A stretch of 64,000 bases of DNA from the NCBI GenBank assembly GCA_963691835.1, contig OY829383.1, forward strand, positions 2,356,001 through 2,420,000. The letters run 5' to 3'. The position numbers were made by a program, and so were the translations under genes. The notes beneath the pieces were generated by a model. It searched no databases, was not told where the DNA came from, and saw only the letters and a list, made by a program, of their open reading frames with translations. Source of the stretch: G963691835 sp963691835 (lineage in GTDB: Bacteria; Pseudomonadota; Alphaproteobacteria; Thalassobaculales; Thalassobaculaceae). Of this stretch, positions 7,210 to 16,392 are shown piece by piece (position 1 is the stretch's first letter; every line of letters starts with the position of its first letter).

Positions 7210-10032
7210 TTAATGCGCGGCTGCCCAGCTTTCGCCGTGGCCCGCGTCGGCGACCAGGGGGACGGAGAGGTCGACGACCGGTTGGGCGGCCCCTTCCATA
7301 ACCTGGCGGACGACGGCGGTGGTCGCCTCCAGCTCGCCGTCGGGGACTTCGAACAGCAGCTCGTCATGGACCTGCAGCAGCATCCGGGCGCCGAGGCCGG
7401 CGTCGCACAGGGCCGGGGTCATGCGGACCATGGCGCGTTTGATGATGTCGGCGGCGGTGCCCTGGATGGGGGCGTTGATCGCCTGCCGCTCCCCAAAACC
7501 GCGGCGGGCGGGGTTGGCGTCCTTGATGCCCGGCAGGTGGATGCGGCGGCCGAACAGGGTCTCCACATAGCCCTGGGACTTCGCCGTGATCTTCATCGCG
7601 TCCATGTAGTCGCGGATGCCCGGGAAGCGGGCGAAGTAGGCATCGATGAAGCTCTTCGCCTCCCCCTGCGAGCAGCCGATGTTCCGGGCGAGGCCGAAGC
7701 TCGAGATGCCGTAGATGATGCCGAAATTGATCGCCTTGGCGTTGCGGCGGGTCTGGGGATCCATCTGTTCGAGCGGCACGCCGAAGACCTCGCTGGCGGT
7801 CTGGGCGTGAATGTCGATCCCGCCCCGGAACGCCTCCTTCAGGCTTTCGATGCCCGCGATGTGGGCGACCAGCCGCAGCTCGATCTGGGAGTAGTCGACG
7901 GACAGCAACGTGTGCCCCGCCTCCGGCACGAAGGCGGTGCGGATCTTCCGCCCCTCCTCGGTCCGGACGGGGATGTTCTGAAGGTTGGGGTCGTTGGAGC
8001 TGAGGCGCCCGGTGCTGGCCGCCGTCATGGAGTAGCTCGTGTGGATGCGCCCGGTCTCCGGGTTGATCGACTCGACCAGCGCGTCGGTGTAGGTGGATTT
8101 GAGCTTCGAGATCTGGCGCCAGTCCAGCACCCGCTTGGGCAGGTCGTGGCCCTGGGCGGCCAGGTCCTCCAGAACGTCGGCGCCGGTTCCGTAGGCGCCG
8201 GTCTTGCCCTTCTTGCCGCCGGGCAGGCCCATATTGTCGAATAGGATCTCGCCGAGCTGTTTGGGGGAGCCGATGTTGAAATCCTCCCCCGCCAGCACCC
8301 GGATCTCGTCGGCCAGATCGTCCATCCGCTTGGCGAAGTCGACGGACATGGTCCGAAGGATGGTGGGGTCGACCTTGATCCCGGCCCGCTCCATCGAGAC
8401 GAGGACCGGGATGAGCGGCCGCTCCAGCGTCTCGTAGACCGTGGTCATCTTGCGCTTCGGCAGCTCCCCCCGGAGGCGGCGGTGCAGCCGCAGAGTCATG
8501 TCCGCATCCTCGGCGGCGTAGTCGAGGGCTTTGTCGAGGGTCACTTCCGAGAACGGGATCTGCGCCTTGCCCTTCCCGCAGACCTCCTCGTACTTGATGT
8601 TGCGGTGGTCGAAGTGCAGCAGCGACAGCTCGTCCAGCCCGTGGCCGTGAAGCCCACCTTCCAGGACGTAGGACAGGCTCATCGTGTCGTCGACCGGCCA
8701 GACCATGACCCCGCCGTTCTTGGGCCGCGCCATGACGAGGGAATCGTACTTGATGTTGTGGCCGATCTTCAGGATCGCGGGGTCGACCAGGACCGGGGTC
8801 AGCCGGGCCAGCGCGTCGTCGAAGGGGATCTGCTTCGGCATATCGCCGCTCTTCTCCGCCTGATCGAGCAGCCCGCCCTGGCCGCGGTCCGCCGGGCCGT
8901 GGCGGAGCGGGATGTAGCACGCCCGCCCAGGTGCTGTGCTGAGCGAGATGCCGACCATATCCGCCGCCGTGGCGGTCAGCGAGGTGGTTTCGGTGTCGAA
9001 GGCGACGATCCCGGTCCGCTGGATCTCGGCGATCCACCGGTCCAGCGTCTCCAGATCCTGGACCAGCTCGTACTGGGTCTCCTCCGGGGTGGTGTCGTTG
9101 ACGGAGTTGGGGACGGCCTCACCCGCCGCTTCCGCCGCCTCCGCCTCGAACCGGGCGGTGAGACGCTTGAAGCCCTGCTCCTTCATGAAGCTGAGCACCA
9201 CGCCGTGGTCGTAGTCTTTCAGCTGCAAGTCATCGAGGCTGTCGGCCACCGCCACGTCGTCCTTCAGCGTCACCAGCGCCTTGGAGATGCGGGCCAACTC
9301 CGCATGCTCGATCAGGTTCTGGCGGCGCTTGGGCTGCTTGATCTCCTCGGCCCGCTCCAGCAGTGTTTCCAGGTCACCGTACTCGGTGATCAACTGGGCG
9401 GCGGTCTTCACCCCAATGCCCGGCACGCCCGGCACATTGTCGACGCTGTCACCGGCCAGCGCTTGGACGTCGACCACCTTCTCCGGGGCGACGCCGAACT
9501 TCTCCACCACTTCCGCGTGGCCGATCATGCGGTTCTTCATCGGGTCCATCATCTCGACGCCCGGGGCGACGAGCTGCATCAGATCCTTGTCCGAGGAGAC
9601 AATGGTGACTTTGGCCCCCGCCTCGCGCCCAAGGCGGGCGTAGGTCGCGATGACGTCGTCGGCTTCGTATCCCGGCATCTCGATGCAGGGGAGGTTGAAG
9701 GCGCGCACCACGTCCCGGATCAGACCGAACTGGGGGACAAGCTCCTCCGGCGCGTCGGGGCGCTGGGCCTTGTATTCGGGATAGATGTCGTTCCGGAAAC
9801 TCGTCCTGGCCGCGTCGAAGACGATCGCGACCCGGTCTGCGTCCAGATCCTCCACCAACTTGATCAGCATGTTGGTGAAGCCGAAGACCGCGTTGGTGGG
9901 TGTGCCGTCCGCCCGGCTCATCGGCGGGAGCGCATGGAAGGCCCGGAAGATGAACCCGGAGCCGTCCACCAGGAAGAGGTGGCTGTTCGATCCGGCAGAG
10001 GTGTCGGTGGCGGGTTCTGCTGGGGCCATCAT
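7210..10032 (-). CDS. polA: DNA polymerase I
   Basis: The 940-residue protein has all three PolA domains. The N-terminal 5'-3' exonuclease begins with LVDGSGFIFRAFHALP at 21-36 and contains GYEADDVIAT and GIGVKTAAQL. The 3'-5' exonuclease has DTETT at 346-350, so proofreading residues are present. The polymerase domain has SNDPNLQNIPVRT, the O-helix region RRNAKAINFGIIYGIS, and HDELLFEVPD near the C terminus. It fills gaps in Okazaki fragment processing and excision repair. AAGGA 6 bases before the first of two ATGs supports the start. It stands alone, convergent with the TPR gene. Confidence 0.97.
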   Translation of the reverse strand: MMAPAEPATDTSAGSNSHLFLVDGSGFIFRAFHALPPMSRADGTPTNAVFGFTNMLIKLVEDLDADRVAIVFDAARTSFRNDIYPEYKAQRPDAPEELVPQFGLIRDVVRAFNLPCIEMPGYEADDVIATYARLGREAGAKVTIVSSDKDLMQLVAPGVEMMDPMKNRMIGHAEVVEKFGVAPEKVVDVQALAGDSVDNVPGVPGIGVKTAAQLITEYGDLETLLERAEEIKQPKRRQNLIEHAELARISKALVTLKDDVAVADSLDDLQLKDYDHGVVLSFMKEQGFKRLTARFEAEAAEAAGEAVPNSVNDTTPEETQYELVQDLETLDRWIAEIQRTGIVAFDTETTSLTATAADMVGISLSTAPGRACYIPLRHGPADRGQGGLLDQAEKSGDMPKQIPFDDALARLTPVLVDPAILKIGHNIKYDSLVMARPKNGGVMVWPVDDTMSLSYVLEGGLHGHGLDELSLLHFDHRNIKYEEVCGKGKAQIPFSEVTLDKALDYAAEDADMTLRLHRRLRGELPKRKMTTVYETLERPLIPVLVSMERAGIKVDPTILRTMSVDFAKRMDDLADEIRVLAGEDFNIGSPKQLGEILFDNMGLPGGKKGKTGAYGTGADVLEDLAAQGHDLPKRVLDWRQISKLKSTYTDALVESINPETGRIHTSYSMTAASTGRLSSNDPNLQNIPVRTEEGRKIRTAFVPEAGHTLLSVDYSQIELRLVAHIAGIESLKEAFRGGIDIHAQTASEVFGVPLEQMDPQTRRNAKAINFGIIYGISSFGLARNIGCSQGEAKSFIDAYFARFPGIRDYMDAMKITAKSQGYVETLFGRRIHLPGIKDANPARRGFGERQAINAPIQGTAADIIKRAMVRMTPALCDAGLGARMLLQVHDELLFEVPDGELEATTAVVRQVMEGAAQPVVDLSVPLVADAGHGESWAAAH

Positions 10033-10108
10033 GGAAATCCTTGGTCGGTGGGCCGGGACGGACCCTTCCGGCGGAGTCTAGTCCCGCCGTGTCCCAGGGC
10101 AAGAGGGC

Positions 10109-10864
10109 TCACACCAGACCACCGTTCACGTGGATAACTTGGCCGGTGATGTAGGCGGCGGCCGGGGAGATAAGGAAGGCGATCAGGTCCGCAACCTCAT
10201 CCGGTGTGCCGAGGCGGCCCATGGGGATGCTCGCCGACATTTGCCGGAACGCCTCCTCGCTCAACGCGGCGTGGGTGCCGGGATCTTTCCGAATGAAGCC
10301 GGGGGCGACCACGTTTGCGGTGGCGCCGGTGGGGGCGAGTTCGAGGGCCGCGGCCTTGGTCGTCGCCTCCAGCGCTGCCTTTGCTGCCGCCGTAGCCGGG
10401 AACGACGCGAGATCCGTTCGCCAGACATGGGGCCCGAAGGCACTGACGGCGACGATGCGCCCGGACTTTGCGCCGCCAAGAGCCGGCAGCGACGTGCGCA
10501 CCATCTCGCTGAATGACCCGGCGATGGCCGTCATCGCGCGAGCGGCGCGTGCGTCATCGAGGCCAGAAAGCGGGGTCTTGTCCGCGAAACCGGCATTTGC
10601 GACGAGGCAGTCGAGGCCGCCCAGCCTCTCCATAGCGAAAGCAGCGGCCCGGTGTCCTTCTCCGGGAACGGAAAGATCGGCCAGCAGTGTTTCAGCGGTC
10701 CCGCCGGCTTCCTGAACCGCCGCCGCCGTTGTCCGGAGGCCCGCTTCGTTCTCTCTTGCGTGGAGGATCATCCGCACACCCGGTCCGGCGATCTTACGGG
10801 CGACCGCCGCGCCGATGCCGCTGGACGCGCCCGTGACCAGGACTCTCATCTCATCTGTCGGCAT
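10109..10864 (-). CDS. SDR family protein lacking catalytic Tyr
   Basis: The 251-residue protein has the classical SDR fold: TGASSGIG at 11-18, NAG at 90-92, Ser141, and a C-terminal segment ending YITGQVIHVNGG. The YxxxK active site is altered: aligning on Lys162 of AAAKAALE places Thr158 where Tyr is expected. The usual Asn of the tetrad also appears replaced in the MTAIAGSF segment. The family member may therefore be inactive, use another acid, or act as a binding protein. FabG-like by length, but a fatty-acid role is not supported. It lies 76 bases upstream of polA on the same strand. Confidence 0.75.
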   Translation of the reverse strand: MPTDEMRVLVTGASSGIGAAVARKIAGPGVRMILHARENEAGLRTTAAAVQEAGGTAETLLADLSVPGEGHRAAAFAMERLGGLDCLVANAGFADKTPLSGLDDARAARAMTAIAGSFSEMVRTSLPALGGAKSGRIVAVSAFGPHVWRTDLASFPATAAAKAALEATTKAAALELAPTGATANVVAPGFIRKDPGTHAALSEEAFRQMSASIPMGRLGTPDEVADLIAFLISPAAAYITGQVIHVNGGLV

Positions 10865-11466
10865 CGCGCCTGTCTCCTCTCAGGTCGATGGATCATGGCC
10901 TGTGCCCCGCAGAATGTCTTGGAGAGTTATGCGGCCATGTTCCGTCCCTACGCGGTGCTATACGCTGCGGAAACCTGTAGTTCATGGATCTGGTGTGGGC
11001 TCACAAGGTTAATTTAAGTTCGAGTAATGTATTAAAGGAAGAAATTCTCTAAGACTGTATGTGCTGAAACACTAAAGAAACGACTTTTCTGCATGAAAGA
11101 AGACATATATTTATTTGATAGAGTGAGAAGATTTCCTCGAATTGATTGAAGTTTCTGGCTTCCCATTTCCGTGGATTCGAATACTGCCCGCAATCAAAGT
11201 GTCACCTTGATGATGTATACTTGTCGTATCGCTGCTTATGGGCAGTGCTGTAAGGGACAGGGCGACGGGGCGATTTCGAGACCCTATCAGGGTAAGCATC
11301 TCCCTGGGCTGGGCAGACCAGCCGTCGCCCAATTCTCGAATGGTATACCCGGACCGGCACTGCCATATGTCGCCCAGATGGATGTCGCCAAAACGGACGG
11401 ATGGACCGCAGCCAACGGCCGAAATCTGGTGTTACCAGGTCCGATTATACAATGGGAATTCTCAAG
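10865..11466 (+). other. Long intergenic/leader region before olsB
   Basis: About 600 bases without a supported gene. The first part (10990-11180) is AT-rich. A TATACT box at 11216-11221 could be a -10 element, but its -35 is weak. A structured segment follows at 11260-11330, and a small hairpin CTGGT-GTT-ACCAG lies near 11426-11438. Frames crossing this region (for example from 11171) overlap olsB in another frame and have no family resemblance. Confidence 0.5.
11260..11330 (+). ncRNA. Candidate structured leader RNA (three-way junction)
   Basis: GGGCGACG at 11260-11267 pairs with CGTCGCCC at 11323-11330 as an 8-bp closing stem. Inside are two perfect hairpins, ACCCT-ATC-AGGGT (11281-11293) and GCTGG-N5-CCAGC (11308-11322), forming a compact three-way junction. 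It sits 136 bases before the likely olsB start and on the same strand. I cannot match it to a known riboswitch class. In a GC-rich genome such pairing can occur by chance, so covariation in relatives is the key test. Confidence 0.35.
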
Positions 11467-12348
11467 ATGCCCGTCGCTAAGCGCCAAGACTTTGCGCCTT
11501 CCGTATCTCCAGCAGCCATCGCTTCGGCCCCCCGCGTTCCGGCGAGCGGCGATGTGGTCTTCGCGCCGATCGTCAATGGCAAACTGGAAGTACGTCTGGC
11601 AGACGACCCGCTTGAGATTGAGGCTGCGCAGGCTCTCCGGTACCGGGTCTTCTACGACGAACTCGCGGCGTCACCCTCTCCTGAAATGCTCCGCGACCGC
11701 CGCGACTTCGATGGCTTCGACGACGTCGCCGACCATCTGCTTGTACTCGACCGGACTTTGGGCAGAGGGCCGGAAGCGGTTGTCGGAACGTACAGGCTGA
11801 TCCGACGGGACGCGGCTGCGCGCAAGGGCGGTTTCTATACGGCGTCGGAGTACGACATTCGCACGTTGGAGACGTACCCCGGCGAGATCCTAGAGCTCGG
11901 CCGGTCCTGCGTGGCGGCGGAGTACCGCAACCGTCCAACCATGCAACTGCTATGGCGCGGCATTGCTGCCTACGTCTTCCACTTCGATATTGCGCTTATG
12001 TTTGGGTGCGCCAGCCTTCCGGGCAACGACATTGACACGATTGCTCCGCAGTTGAGCTACCTCGCGCAGCATCATGCGGCACCGTCTCATGTTTCGGTCC
12101 GGGCTTTACCGTCGCTCTACGTCGACATGAATGTGCTGCCGGCCGATGCGATCAAACCGAAAGAGGCGCTGATGACTCTGCCGCCTCTGATCAAAGGCTA
12201 CTTGCGCTTGGGCGGCTGTGTTGGCGATGGTGCGGTCATCGACCGCCAGTTCAACACAACGGACGTGTGCATGATCGTCCAGACAGATGCTGTCACGGAC
12301 AAGTACTACAAGCACTATCAACGGGAAGTTCGGGAACACGTGTCGTGA
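11467..12348 (+). CDS. olsB: Ornithine-acyl-ACP N-acyltransferase (OlsB-like)
   Basis: A GNAT-type 'hemolysin-like' acyltransferase, about 293 residues from ATG at 11467; ATG at 11452 and 11401 are alternatives, the last of which falls in the structured leader. Characteristic OlsB segments are AAQALRYRVFYDELA, VGTYRLIRR, ILELGRSCVAAEYRNR and FGCASLPG. OlsB acylates the alpha-amino group of ornithine with a 3-hydroxyacyl chain from ACP to give lyso-ornithine lipid. The adjacent overlapping acyltransferase gene completes the pathway. Ornithine lipids replace phospholipids under phosphate limitation in many relatives, but I see no convincing Pho box. Confidence 0.85.
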   Translation: MPVAKRQDFAPSVSPAAIASAPRVPASGDVVFAPIVNGKLEVRLADDPLEIEAAQALRYRVFYDELAASPSPEMLRDRRDFDGFDDVADHLLVLDRTLGRGPEAVVGTYRLIRRDAAARKGGFYTASEYDIRTLETYPGEILELGRSCVAAEYRNRPTMQLLWRGIAAYVFHFDIALMFGCASLPGNDIDTIAPQLSYLAQHHAAPSHVSVRALPSLYVDMNVLPADAIKPKEALMTLPPLIKGYLRLGGCVGDGAVIDRQFNTTDVCMIVQTDAVTDKYYKHYQREVREHVS

Positions 12349-13313
12349 GCCCGCCAGCAGACGCTGGAGTGGCCGAAGAGTTCGGGCCAAGGTGCACTCT
12401 GCCGGACCCCCGGTCCGATGGTCTTTCAGCACCTTGGGACGACGGTGAGCGTCCCATTTCCCCATCCGCTTTCCGGGCGTCGGTCCGGTTGATCGGATAC
12501 CTTTCCTTGATCGCCGCTTTGGCCCCTTTCCAAGCAATCACCGTTGCCGTCGCCCCAAAGGCGGCCGGGATCATCCCACGCCTTTTCCATGGGCTCGTTG
12601 CCCGGATGATCGGGTTTCGGGTCCACACGGTGGGCACGAACGTCAGTGACCCCGCGTCAGGTTCGGGCTCTGGTCAGCCGACACTCTTCCTGTCCAACCA
12701 CGTCTCCTACTTCGACATCACCGTTCTTGGTGCCCTGATTGATGGCTCGTTCGTCGCGAAGAGTGAGGTTGCGGGCTGGCCGCTCTTCGGCATGCTCGCC
12801 AAACTTCAAAGAACAGTGTTCGTTGTTCGCCGACGGGGTCAGGCCGGGGCCCAGCGTGACGCGGTTGCCGAGCGGTTGACCCGGGGCGAGAACCTCATTG
12901 TCTTTCCCGAAGGAACGAGTGGCGATGGAACCCGGGCGCTCCCCTTCAAGAGCTCGCTCCTGGCTGCCGCCAACCCGTTGCCCAACGGGGTCGTGCCACG
13001 CGTGCAGCCGGTGTCGATCGGGTACACCCGGATGAACGGGATCCCCTTGGGTAAAGCGCTTCGGCCGTTCTTTGCCTGGTACGGGGATATGGAACTCGCA
13101 CCCCACCTGTGGCGCGCCCTGTCGCTGGGTTTCATCGAAGTTGTTGTTGAGTTTCACGAGCCGGTTCGAATCGACCAGTTCACGGACCGAAAGGCTCTGG
13201 CGGCGCACTGTAGAGACCGGGTGTCCGACGGTCTCGGCCGGGCGCTATCGGGCCGAGTGAACCAACCCGCATCAGCGAGGACCATCGATGATGATCGGTT
13301 TCACGTTAAGTGA
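12345..13313 (+). CDS. olsA: Lyso-ornithine lipid O-acyltransferase (OlsA/PlsC-like)
   Basis: An LPLAT-family protein with a hydrophobic N-terminal segment (SVRLIGYLSLIAALAPF), block I NHVSYFD (the H-x4-D motif) and block III FPEGTSGDG. I choose GTG at 12345, which overlaps the olsB stop as GTGA and gives 322 residues; the frame is open to 12267, but that start would lie deep in olsB. OlsA adds the second fatty acyl chain to lyso-ornithine lipid at the inner membrane. 1-Acyl-glycerol-3-phosphate acyltransferase is the alternative, but coupling to olsB favours OlsA. Confidence 0.82.
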   Translation: MSPPADAGVAEEFGPRCTLPDPRSDGLSAPWDDGERPISPSAFRASVRLIGYLSLIAALAPFQAITVAVAPKAAGIIPRLFHGLVARMIGFRVHTVGTNVSDPASGSGSGQPTLFLSNHVSYFDITVLGALIDGSFVAKSEVAGWPLFGMLAKLQRTVFVVRRRGQAGAQRDAVAERLTRGENLIVFPEGTSGDGTRALPFKSSLLAAANPLPNGVVPRVQPVSIGYTRMNGIPLGKALRPFFAWYGDMELAPHLWRALSLGFIEVVVEFHEPVRIDQFTDRKALAAHCRDRVSDGLGRALSGRVNQPASARTIDDDRFHVK

Positions 13314-13451
13314 CCGTTGTGTCGCTTGACTTGCGGGTCCGCGTGAGTCGATATCGTGACGTGGACATGGTTGTGAGCATTTGTCCATTTGGCGGATGCG
13401 TGAGGGCATCCAGGGATTGACGATGGACCCGGAACACGGTCGACGGCGCCT

Positions 13452-14831
13452 TTGACGAAATCTGTCTTCATAAAGTCATACGGCTGCCAGATGAACGTCT
13501 ACGATTCCGCCCGCATGGCGGACGCGTTGGCGGAGAGCGACTACGTCACCGTGGACGACCCCTCGGCTGCCGATCTGGTGATCCTCAACACCTGCCACAT
13601 TCGCGAGAAGGCGACGGAGAAGGTCTTCTCTGAGCTTGGCCGCCTGCGGGTTCGCCGGGAAGAGGCGGGCAACGGCGGGCAGTTGATTGCCGTCGCCGGT
13701 TGCGTCGCCCAGGCGGAAGGGGAGGAGATCGTCGCCCGTGCGCCGTGGGTCGATATGGTCTTTGGCCCGCAGACCTACCATCGTCTTCCGGAAATGGTCC
13801 GCGCAGCGGAGCAGGCTGCCCAGACGGGCGATCGCCGGGCGCAGATCGATACCGAGTTCCCGGTCGAGAGCAAATTCGATTTCCTGCCCGAGGAGAGCCG
13901 GTCGCAGGGTCCGAGTGCTTTCCTGACCATCCAGGAAGGGTGCGACAAGTTCTGCACATTCTGTGTCGTGCCCTACACCCGCGGGGCGGAAGCGTCGCGC
14001 CCGGCCGCGGATGTCCTGCGGGAAGCGCGCAGGCTCGTCGCGAACGGCTCTTCAGAGATCACGCTGCTGGGCCAGAATGTGAACGCCTACCACGGTTTGG
14101 GGCCCGAGGGTCAGGAGTGGGGCCTGGGCCGGTTGGCGTATGCGCTGGCCGAGATCGATGGTCTTGAGCGGATTCGCTATACGACATCGCACCCGCGCGA
14201 CATGGATGAGATGCTGATAAGGGCCCATGGCGAGGTGCCGCAGCTGATGCCGTATCTCCATCTTCCGGTCCAGTCCGGCTCTGACCGGATCCTCGCAGCG
14301 ATGAACCGCAAGCATACGGCAGACGATTATCGCCGCCTGGTGGACCGGCTCCGCTCCGCCCGGCCTGATCTCGCACTCTCCTCTGACTTTATCGTCGGCT
14401 ATCCCGGCGAAACAGACCGCGACTTTGGAGACACGCTCCGATTAGTTCGCGAGACGGGTTTTGCCCAGGCGTACTCGTTCAAGTACAGCGTTCGGCCCGG
14501 AACTCCGGCCAGTGAGCAAAGTGTTCAGGTGGACGAGAAGACGAAAGCAGATCGGCTTGAGGGGTTGCAGCAGCTTCTCGGTGCGCAAACCCTGGCTTTC
14601 AACAAGGCATCGATCGGATCCATCCAACCGGTCCTGGTTGAGCGTTTCGGCAACCGGGATGGGCAGGTCGCCGGTAGGGGCCCCTGGATGCAGTCCATCC
14701 ATTTCGACGGCCCCGATTCACTTGTTGGCCGGATTGTTCCGGTCGAGATTTTTGACGGTCACCCCAACAGCCTGTCTGGCCGTTTGCCGGCATCCGGCGG
14801 GCCACTGGAAAAGGAGAGGATGAGCGCTTGA
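13452..14831 (+). CDS. miaB: tRNA-2-methylthio-N6-dimethylallyladenosine synthase MiaB
   Basis: A radical-SAM methylthiotransferase of 459 residues. The UPF0004 domain supplies Cys12, Cys48 and Cys84 for one [4Fe-4S] cluster. The radical-SAM motif CDKFCTFC supplies Cys164, Cys168 and Cys171. A TRAM domain follows at the C terminus. It converts i6A37 to ms2i6A37 in tRNAs reading UNN codons. The start is TTG at 13452 and begins MTKSVFIKSYGCQMN as in relatives. It opens the conserved miaB-phoH-ybeY-ybeX-lnt cluster and overlaps phoH by 4 bases (TTGA). Confidence 0.95.
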   Translation: MTKSVFIKSYGCQMNVYDSARMADALAESDYVTVDDPSAADLVILNTCHIREKATEKVFSELGRLRVRREEAGNGGQLIAVAGCVAQAEGEEIVARAPWVDMVFGPQTYHRLPEMVRAAEQAAQTGDRRAQIDTEFPVESKFDFLPEESRSQGPSAFLTIQEGCDKFCTFCVVPYTRGAEASRPAADVLREARRLVANGSSEITLLGQNVNAYHGLGPEGQEWGLGRLAYALAEIDGLERIRYTTSHPRDMDEMLIRAHGEVPQLMPYLHLPVQSGSDRILAAMNRKHTADDYRRLVDRLRSARPDLALSSDFIVGYPGETDRDFGDTLRLVRETGFAQAYSFKYSVRPGTPASEQSVQVDEKTKADRLEGLQQLLGAQTLAFNKASIGSIQPVLVERFGNRDGQVAGRGPWMQSIHFDGPDSLVGRIVPVEIFDGHPNSLSGRLPASGGPLEKERMSA

Positions 14832-15847
14832 GCATCGAGACCGGAACCGCCAAGCAGATCCAACTCGAGTTCGAAGACCCCTCCCTGTTGCCGCTGCTTT
14901 TTGGCGAGCATGACCGCAATCTGGCGCGGATCGAACAGAAGCTGAAAGTATCCCTATCCAGCTTCGGAAATACCCTTCGCATATCCGGCGATGAGGAAAC
15001 CGCGCCCGTGGCCCAGAAAACCATCGAGGCGCTCTACAGGCGGCTGGAGGATGACAGGGGCCAGGGCAAGAAGAACAGCGTCCTCGACTTCGGCGTCGTG
15101 GATGCCGCCGTGAAATTCGCGAGCAGAACGGAAGTCGAGGTTGGCGCGTTCAATGACCGGAGTGCCGTCGTCGATACCTGGAAGCGGGTCATTCGTCCGC
15201 GGTCGCCTACTCAGAAGACCTACATCGAGGCCCTTCAGACCGACGAGCTGGTGTTTGGCCTAGGACCTGCCGGCACCGGTAAGACCTACCTTGCCGTCGC
15301 GGTTGCGGTTGCGATGCTGAAGGCACGGGTCGTCGACCGTCTTATTCTGTCGCGGCCGGCTGTCGAGGCGGGGGAGCGGCTCGGGTTTCTGCCCGGTGAC
15401 ATGAAAGACAAAATCGATCCCTATCTCCGGCCGCTCTATGACGGGCTCTACGACACCATGCCGGGAGAACAGGTGGAAAAGCGCCTGCAGACCGGAGAGA
15501 TCGAAGTGGCGCCGCTGGCCTTTATGCGCGGCCGGACCCTGGCAAACGCTTTCATCATTCTGGATGAGGCTCAAAACACCACGCCCACGCAAATGAAGAT
15601 GTTCCTGACCCGTCTTGGCGAGAACTCCCGTATGGCCATCACCGGCGATCTGTCTCAGATCGATCTTCCGTTCGGCGCGAAATCCGGGCTGCGGGACGCC
15701 CTGGATGTGCTGAGGCCCGTCGATGGGATTTCCGTGGTTGAGTTCTCCGCGGTTGATGTGGTCCGCCATCCGCTCGTCACCCGGATCGTTGATGCGTACG
15801 GCAAGAAGGAGGGGTCGCTGCTCGGCGGCCAGAATCCATCATCATGA
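14828..15847 (+). CDS. ybeZ: PhoH-like ATPase (YbeZ)
   Basis: The 339-residue cytosolic NTPase has an N-terminal KH-like/early segment, Walker A GPAGTGKT at 146-153 and Walker B FIILDEAQN. It is the YbeZ branch of PhoH proteins, an RNA-associated ATPase that works with YbeY in rRNA maturation. It starts with TTG inside the miaB stop and overlaps ybeY by 4 bases (ATGA), so the three genes are translationally coupled. Despite the name, there is no sign of phosphate control. Confidence 0.95.
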   Translation: MSIETGTAKQIQLEFEDPSLLPLLFGEHDRNLARIEQKLKVSLSSFGNTLRISGDEETAPVAQKTIEALYRRLEDDRGQGKKNSVLDFGVVDAAVKFASRTEVEVGAFNDRSAVVDTWKRVIRPRSPTQKTYIEALQTDELVFGLGPAGTGKTYLAVAVAVAMLKARVVDRLILSRPAVEAGERLGFLPGDMKDKIDPYLRPLYDGLYDTMPGEQVEKRLQTGEIEVAPLAFMRGRTLANAFIILDEAQNTTPTQMKMFLTRLGENSRMAITGDLSQIDLPFGAKSGLRDALDVLRPVDGISVVEFSAVDVVRHPLVTRIVDAYGKKEGSLLGGQNPSS

Positions 15848-16392
15848 CCACCCCGGCGCCTTATGTAGAGACGACAACCGGCCCCGCCGGGCAGCCGTCT
15901 CTCGATCTCGACCTCGATGTCCCGTGTACGAGCTGGCGCGACCAAGTTCCGGATCTCGATCATTTGGTTGATCTGGCCGTTCGCGCCGCCGTGTTCTCGG
16001 ATCTCAAGCCCCTGTCCGCATCGACGGTGGAAGTGTCGGTTGTGCTGAGCGACGATGCCTCCGTATCCGATCTCAACCGGGATTGGCGTGGCCAGGATAA
16101 ACCGACCAATGTTCTTTCCTTCCCAAGTGGCGCACGGGTAGGAGCCGGCCTGCCTTTCATTGCAGGCGACGTGATCCTTGCCTTCGAGACGGTTGTCGCG
16201 GAGGCGGCCAGGGATGGGAAGTCGCTGGAAGCTCATCTCATTCACTTGATTGTTCATGGATGCCTTCATCTCTTGGGTCATGATCACCAGATAGAGGCGG
16301 AAGCCGAAGAGATGGAGGCGCTTGAGGTCTCCCTTCTCCAGGCTTTGGGGTATCCTGATCCCTATGCCGAACGGACGGATCGGGATGAGTGA
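15844..16392 (+). CDS. ybeY: Endoribonuclease YbeY, rRNA maturation factor
   Basis: The 182-residue protein contains the zinc motif HGCLHLLGHDH (H-x3-H-x5-H) and the segment DKPTNVLSFP typical of YbeY. It processes 16S rRNA 3' ends and supports 70S quality control. It has a somewhat extended N terminus of about 30 residues before the core domain. It overlaps ybeZ upstream and ybeX downstream, as in the usual alphaproteobacterial order. Confidence 0.95.
   Translation: MTTPAPYVETTTGPAGQPSLDLDLDVPCTSWRDQVPDLDHLVDLAVRAAVFSDLKPLSASTVEVSVVLSDDASVSDLNRDWRGQDKPTNVLSFPSGARVGAGLPFIAGDVILAFETVVAEAARDGKSLEAHLIHLIVHGCLHLLGHDHQIEAEAEEMEALEVSLLQALGYPDPYAERTDRDE

Noticed and set aside
8482..10137. Plus-strand frame of 551 codons opposite polA
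   Set aside because: Antisense to well-supported polA sequence; His/Arg/Val-rich text with no recognisable domain.
11171..11800. 209-residue frame overlapping olsB
   Set aside because: Out of frame with olsB, covers the structured leader and shows no domain.
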